Source: Candidatus Aenigmatarchaeota archaeon
GTDB taxonomy: Archaea > Aenigmatarchaeota > Aenigmatarchaeia > JACPZZ01
Direction: 5' to 3'
Length of the DNA: 8,210 bases
Assembly: GCA_016202795.1 (NCBI GenBank)
Contig: JACQNY010000122.1
Coordinates: 1 to 8,210, forward strand
Part shown: in pieces, positions 6,106-8,210 of the stretch
How the letters are laid out: each line of letters starts with the position of its first letter
Position numbering within the stretch: the first letter of the stretch is position 1
The notes under the pieces: generated by a model
Databases searched by the model: none
What the model saw: only the letters and a program-made list of their open reading frames with translations
Told to the model about the DNA's origin: nothing
Program-made: the position numbers and the translations under genes

Positions 6106-6570
6106 TCAATCCTCTCTAATATCAATAACTTTCGGTTTCAGAAACTTTAATATATCGTTAACTTTCATTTCAATCCCAAACGAAACATCGCCGGAGCCGA
6201 AGTTGATTTTCTCGAAGCTGCTTATTGAAGAATCGCAAGCCACAGCTAGGTTAACAGTCAAAGGACAGACTTCGCCCGGCTGAATCTTTAATTTCTCCTT
6301 TAGCTCTTTAGCTTTTGCCATTCGTAACGACGCAACTCCAAGAGCGTTTTGCGTTTTTTTAATATCTAACCTATCACGTCCGCAAAGGAAGGCCGCAAAG
6401 AACTCTTTTTCATCGGTTAATATCAAAGTCTTCCATATCTCTCTCGGGTCGCCGGCGAAAACTTTTTCGACGTCGCGGCTTGAGATCATTGTTGTCTTTT
6501 CATCCAATATCCTGAAACTTAGGCTGTTATTTTTCAGCTTCTCTACCAAAATTTGGAGGCTGGCGTTCAT
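6106..6570 (-). CDS. YbaK/EbsC-type aminoacyl-tRNA deacylase
   Basis: A 154-aa single-domain protein of the YbaK/ProX family. Family members hydrolyse mischarged tRNA (for example Cys- or Ala-tRNA-Pro), acting in trans to synthetases. The family lysine is visible in IWKTLIL (45-51, K47), followed by the GEVCPL loop (99-104) and a C-terminal INFGSGDVSFGIEMKVNDIL block (122-141) typical of the fold. The length fits a free-standing editing domain with no synthetase attached. The ATG at 6570 has AGGTGA 4 nt upstream. It lies between a membrane protein gene (23-nt gap) and tyrS (1-nt gap). The context suggests a proofreading factor made together with TyrRS and SerRS. The substrate cannot be read from sequence; Pro, Ser or Ala misacylation are all possible. 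Confidence 0.9.
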   Translation of the reverse strand: MNASLQILVEKLKNNSLSFRILDEKTTMISSRDVEKVFAGDPREIWKTLILTDEKEFFAAFLCGRDRLDIKKTQNALGVASLRMAKAKELKEKLKIQPGEVCPLTVNLAVACDSSISSFEKINFGSGDVSFGIEMKVNDILKFLKPKVIDIRED

Positions 6571-6594
6571 GGAATCACCTGGACCTCACTGGCT

Positions 6595-7362
6595 TCATTT
6601 ATGAAGAATTTTTTTTTCCTTGAAAAGGGTTTTGGATGCCAGGATTGCAATTATGCCGAGCACGGTAAGCGTTATCCCGATCTGCATTTCTGAATCAAAA
6701 AAAGGTTTCAGGTTGGCCATAACAATATCGGATAAAATTGATACTGTTTGCTGGTCGGCGCCAACGCCCATCTGAGATATCGTCGAAGGCAGCACGCCTT
6801 CTGCGAGATAGGTTATCAAAAACATCGGCAAACCAACCATAACAATGTTTGTACCCATAATTTTCAAAACGTTTTTTGGCGTTGCGATCAGCATGATCAT
6901 TAAAATTACCGAAACTGTTGTCAGAGCGATGGAAATCACAAACAGCGTGTTGGCGAGCGCATCAAGATCCGCTACCTTCACTGTCGTATTCACAACCGGA
7001 ACCGGAATGTGGATCTCGTTTATCTTTGATATTGCGCTGGGAAGTACAATATTCCTGATGAAATACTGGCTGTCTTTCCCGCTTATTCCGCTGCAGGAAG
7101 TTTCATCAGCGTATTGAGGGCACAACTGATTTAACACCAACGACTCGCATTCCGAATATGTTAAAGTCGGTTGCTTGTCGCAAGTCTGCTTCAAATTGGC
7201 TGGAAACGTCTCTGTGGCAAATCCTTCAATTATTCCTGTTATGGTGTTTTTCAGTCCTATCTCTTTGATTAGAAACGCATTTATCGCCAAAGGCGCGAAG
7301 GTGAAGAAAATCAGCGACAGAATTAAAAGGATCACTTTCCTTGGAAGTTCTTTCGAAGACAT
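6595..7362 (-). CDS. Four-segment membrane protein with a four-cysteine outer loop
   Basis: A 255-aa protein of no recognised family. A first hydrophobic segment (10-31) is followed by a probable extracytoplasmic domain (32-137) with four cysteines (61, 72, 81 and 90), likely forming two disulfides. Three more hydrophobic segments follow (about 138-160, 169-188 and 228-243) with a lysine-rich C-terminus. I rejected the longer reading frame from 7467: its first 35 codons run through a perfect nested hairpin. The ATG at 7362 has GAGG 6 nt upstream and begins a classical anchor sequence (MSSKELPRKVILLILSLIFF). It heads the operon of deacylase, tyrS, serS and small membrane protein, and may have a TATA-like box at 7395-7402. 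Archaeal genomes carry many such orphans; a role in transport or the envelope is guesswork. Confidence 0.75.
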   Translation of the reverse strand: MSSKELPRKVILLILSLIFFTFAPLAINAFLIKEIGLKNTITGIIEGFATETFPANLKQTCDKQPTLTYSECESLVLNQLCPQYADETSCSGISGKDSQYFIRNIVLPSAISKINEIHIPVPVVNTTVKVADLDALANTLFVISIALTTVSVILMIMLIATPKNVLKIMGTNIVMVGLPMFLITYLAEGVLPSTISQMGVGADQQTVSILSDIVMANLKPFFDSEMQIGITLTVLGIIAILASKTLFKEKKILHK

Positions 7363-7394
7363 CTCAAGCCTCTTAGGACAGTTCAATTTCTGGT

Positions 7395-7402
7395 CTATTA
7401 AG
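7395..7402 (-). promoter_or_regulatory. TATA-like box for the five-gene operon
   Basis: CTTAATAG on the minus strand, centred about 36 nt upstream of the ATG at 7362, the same distance as the L10e box from its gene. It lies 2 nt from the conserved end of the repeat element at 7405-7437. A weak match, supported mainly by position. Confidence 0.35.
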
Positions 7403-7404
7403 CT

Positions 7405-7479
7405 TGAAGCAGACGCATCGGAAACTGAAGCATACCGATAGTGTATACGGTATGCTTCAGGCTGCAAAGCGTCTGCTTC
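7405..7479. repeat. Nested double hairpin between tRNA-Gly and the operon
   Basis: An 11-bp outer stem (GAAGCAGACGC 7406-7416 with GCGTCTGCTTC 7469-7479) encloses a 13-bp inner stem (CTGAAGCATACCG 7425-7437 with CGGTATGCTTCAG 7448-7460) and a 10-nt loop. All pairs are Watson-Crick. The left half (7405-7437) matches 109-141 at 27 of 33 positions. It starts 11 nt past the tRNA 3' end on the minus strand, so it may end or process the tRNA transcript, or act on the downstream promoter. Confidence 0.75.
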
Positions 7480-7490
7480 TGTCTATCGAA

Positions 7491-7653
7491 TGCGGCGGCC
7501 GGGATTTGAACCCGGGTTGTGAGCTATCTTCTGTTTTTGATCGACCTTTTTAGAAAACAACGAAAATCATCAGATTTTCGTGCACAGGAAATCCTTTGAT
7601 TTCCTGTGAGGTCGTTGGAAGGCTCGCGTCTTACCAGGCTGGACCACCGCCGC
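7491..7653 (-). tRNA. tRNA-Gly (anticodon UCC) with intron
   Basis: The mature tRNA is 73 nt once the 90-nt intron is removed. The acceptor stem is GCGGCGG (7653-7647) with CCGCCGC (7498-7492), the discriminator is A at 7491, and no CCA is encoded. The D arm has GTCC/AGAC with a C-A mismatch at 13/22 and an AGCCTGGTA loop. The anticodon arm is CGAGC, loop CTTCCAA, GCTCA, with a C-A mismatch at 27/43. The T arm is CCGGG, TTCAAAT, CCCGG, and the variable loop is 4 nt. The expected tertiary bases are present: U8, A14, G15 with C48, G18-G19, U33. Anticodon UCC reads GGA/GGG-type glycine codons. It follows the HIT gene on the same strand after two hairpins. Confidence 0.93.
7526..7615 (-). other. 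tRNA-Gly intron at position 37/38, branched fold
   Basis: A 90-nt intron. The exon CTTC (positions 32-35) pairs with intron GAAG (7531-7528), giving a 4-bp central helix. On the 3' side the 3-nt bulge ATA (7527-7525) gives the cut before A38. On the 5' side the bulge CAA (7617-7615) gives the cut after A37. The next helix, CGACCT with AGGTCG, is offset by about 10 unpaired nt on the 3' strand, so the motif is bulge-helix-loop, not bulge-helix-bulge. Inside are two perfect hairpins: 11 bp (7583-7593 with 7598-7608) and 9 bp (7560-7568 with 7573-7581). Confidence 0.8.
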
Positions 7654-7658
7654 GCCTC

Positions 7659-7680
7659 AAGAAAAACCTAGGTTTTTCTT
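7659..7680. repeat. 22-nt perfect palindrome before the tRNA
   Basis: Two 11-nt arms (AAGAAAAACCT and its reverse complement) meet with no loop, centred on CCTAGG. On the minus strand the second arm ends in T5CTT, so it could terminate the HIT transcript. It ends 5 nt before the tRNA 5' end, where a promoter or a leader-processing site would also lie. Confidence 0.6.
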
Positions 7681-7685
7681 ACAGG

Positions 7686-7705
7686 TCTATCTTTTCCTAG
7701 ATAGA
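7686..7705. repeat. 7-bp hairpin after the HIT gene
   Basis: TCTATCT (7686-7692) pairs with AGATAGA (7699-7705) around a 6-nt loop, 13 nt past the HIT stop on the minus strand. With the adjacent palindrome it fills most of the 65-nt spacer before the tRNA. Confidence 0.5.
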
Positions 7706-7718
7706 AATGTCACATTAT

Positions 7719-8147
7719 TTATCCGCGATAGCCCATCTTTTCGGCGAGTTTTTTGCGTGTAGCTTCCATTTCTTCTTCGGGAAGCTGTTTGTGGGGCCAG
7801 GCGAAACCGAAGCCGTCGTCTTTGGAGCGGGGAATTAAATGAAAATGAAGATGTGGTATTATCTGGCCTGCGACTGTACCATTGGATTGATGGACATTTA
7901 ATCCCTCTGCGACCATTGTTTCTCGGACTGCAGAAGCTAAACGCTTGATAACCTTTACCAGACCGAACAAATCGTCCTCGGGAATGCTTATTATCGTTTG
8001 GTAATGCTGTTTCGGTATTATCAGCGTATGGCCTGCGTTCGCAGGATTGATATCTAAAAAAGCGAGAAAATACTCGTCTTCGTAAACTTTTTTTGAAGGT
8101 ATTTCATTTGATACGATTTTGCAAAACACGCAGTTTGGGTCTTTCAT
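7719..8147 (-). CDS. HIT-family nucleotide hydrolase (HINT-like)
   Basis: A 142-aa histidine-triad protein; relatives hydrolyse nucleoside phosphoramidates such as AMP-lysine, or dinucleoside polyphosphates including by-products of aminoacyl-tRNA synthetases. The full-length domain runs from MKDPNCVFCKI to a C-terminal helix. The signature HLHFHLIPR (99-107) holds the triad histidines 99, 101 and 103, with nucleophile H101. QSNG (87-90) precedes it in the usual place. C6 and C9 with H48 and H99 fit the zinc-binding version of the family. The ATG at 8147 has a purine-rich GAGAGAG just upstream. It is followed by two hairpins and the tRNA on the same strand. The HIT assignment is firm; HINT versus Hit/Fhit substrate class is not decided. 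Confidence 0.93.
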   Translation of the reverse strand: MKDPNCVFCKIVSNEIPSKKVYEDEYFLAFLDINPANAGHTLIIPKQHYQTIISIPEDDLFGLVKVIKRLASAVRETMVAEGLNVHQSNGTVAGQIIPHLHFHLIPRSKDDGFGFAWPHKQLPEEEMEATRKKLAEKMGYRG

Positions 8148-8167
8148 ATTCTCTCTCTTGTGCCTCT

Positions 8168-8184
8168 TTTCGCTTTTGGCGAAA
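8168..8184. repeat. Small hairpin upstream of the HIT gene
   Basis: TTTCGC (8168-8173) pairs with GCGAAA (8179-8184) around a 5-nt loop, about 20 nt upstream of the HIT ATG. An AT-rich CAATTAATG on the minus strand (near 8198-8190) could be its promoter, but the window ends too soon to judge. It may be a leader hairpin. Confidence 0.3.
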
Positions 8185-8210
8185 GACTACATTAATTGGG
8201 GTTGCAGGGA

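Noticed and set aside
6105..6125. TTG start adding seven residues to TyrRS
   Set aside because: It would overlap the deacylase gene, whereas the ATG at 6104 has AGAGG 6 nt upstream and matches the family N-terminus.
7183..7195. TGAAGCAGAC match to the repeat element inside the membrane protein gene
   Set aside because: An 11-nt match is expected by chance several times in a window this size, and there is no pairing arm nearby.
7363..7467. 35-codon N-terminal extension of the membrane protein, open from 7467
   Set aside because: It runs through the perfect nested hairpin at 7406-7479 and has no membrane-protein character, while the ATG at 7362 has a Shine-Dalgarno and a classical anchor.
1..8210. 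CRISPR array, insertion sequence, integrase or toxin-antitoxin pair
   Set aside because: No regularly spaced direct repeats, no transposase or recombinase frame and no recognisable toxin-antitoxin pair were seen on either strand.

Overview
The window looks archaeal, most likely a small-genome DPANN-type lineage such as Micrarchaeota. The reasons are the start of an archaeal ribosomal protein L10e, a DUF1512 protein (an archaea-specific family), an archaeal/eukaryote-style TyrRS, TATA-like boxes upstream of genes, a tRNA without encoded CCA, and a tRNA intron at position 37/38 bounded by a relaxed bulge-helix-loop splice motif. The lineage is inference; no marker here fixes it.

Almost everything is read from the minus strand. 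In transcription order: an HIT-family nucleotide hydrolase (8147-7719); a spacer made almost wholly of two hairpins; an intron-containing tRNA-Gly(UCC) (7653-7491); a nested double hairpin (7479-7406); then a tight five-gene run (7362-3375) of a cysteine-containing membrane protein, a YbaK-type aminoacyl-tRNA deacylase, TyrRS, SerRS and a small membrane protein, with junctions of 23, 1, 4 and -4 nt. After a 180-nt gap comes a 94-aa basic orphan (3194-2910). It converges on the only plus-strand gene, an anchored beta-rich orphan protein (2232-2906), leaving 3 nt between their stops. That gene diverges from a SpoU-class RNA methyltransferase (TrmJ-like, 2135-1440), which is followed by DUF1512 (1416-214), a structured spacer, and the first 17 codons of L10e (53-1, cut by the window edge).

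The theme is translation: tRNA charging (TyrRS, SerRS), probable clearing of mischarged tRNA (YbaK), tRNA modification (TrmJ-like), a tRNA and a ribosomal protein, with several small membrane or orphan proteins interleaved.

The most unusual signals are non-coding. (1) Two intergenic elements about 7.3 kb apart share an ungapped 33-nt segment, 27/33 identical. The stem they have in common differs by two compensatory base-pair changes, and each copy sits just upstream of a TATA-like box for the next minus-strand gene. (2) The divergent promoter between the methyltransferase and the plus-strand orphan has a TATATATA core almost exactly at the centre of a perfect 16-bp inverted repeat. (3) The tRNA-Gly intron is 90 nt, folds as a branched structure with two long hairpins, and has a non-canonical splice motif. 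No CRISPR array, insertion sequence or integrase was seen. No gene-free stretch exceeds 300 bases.
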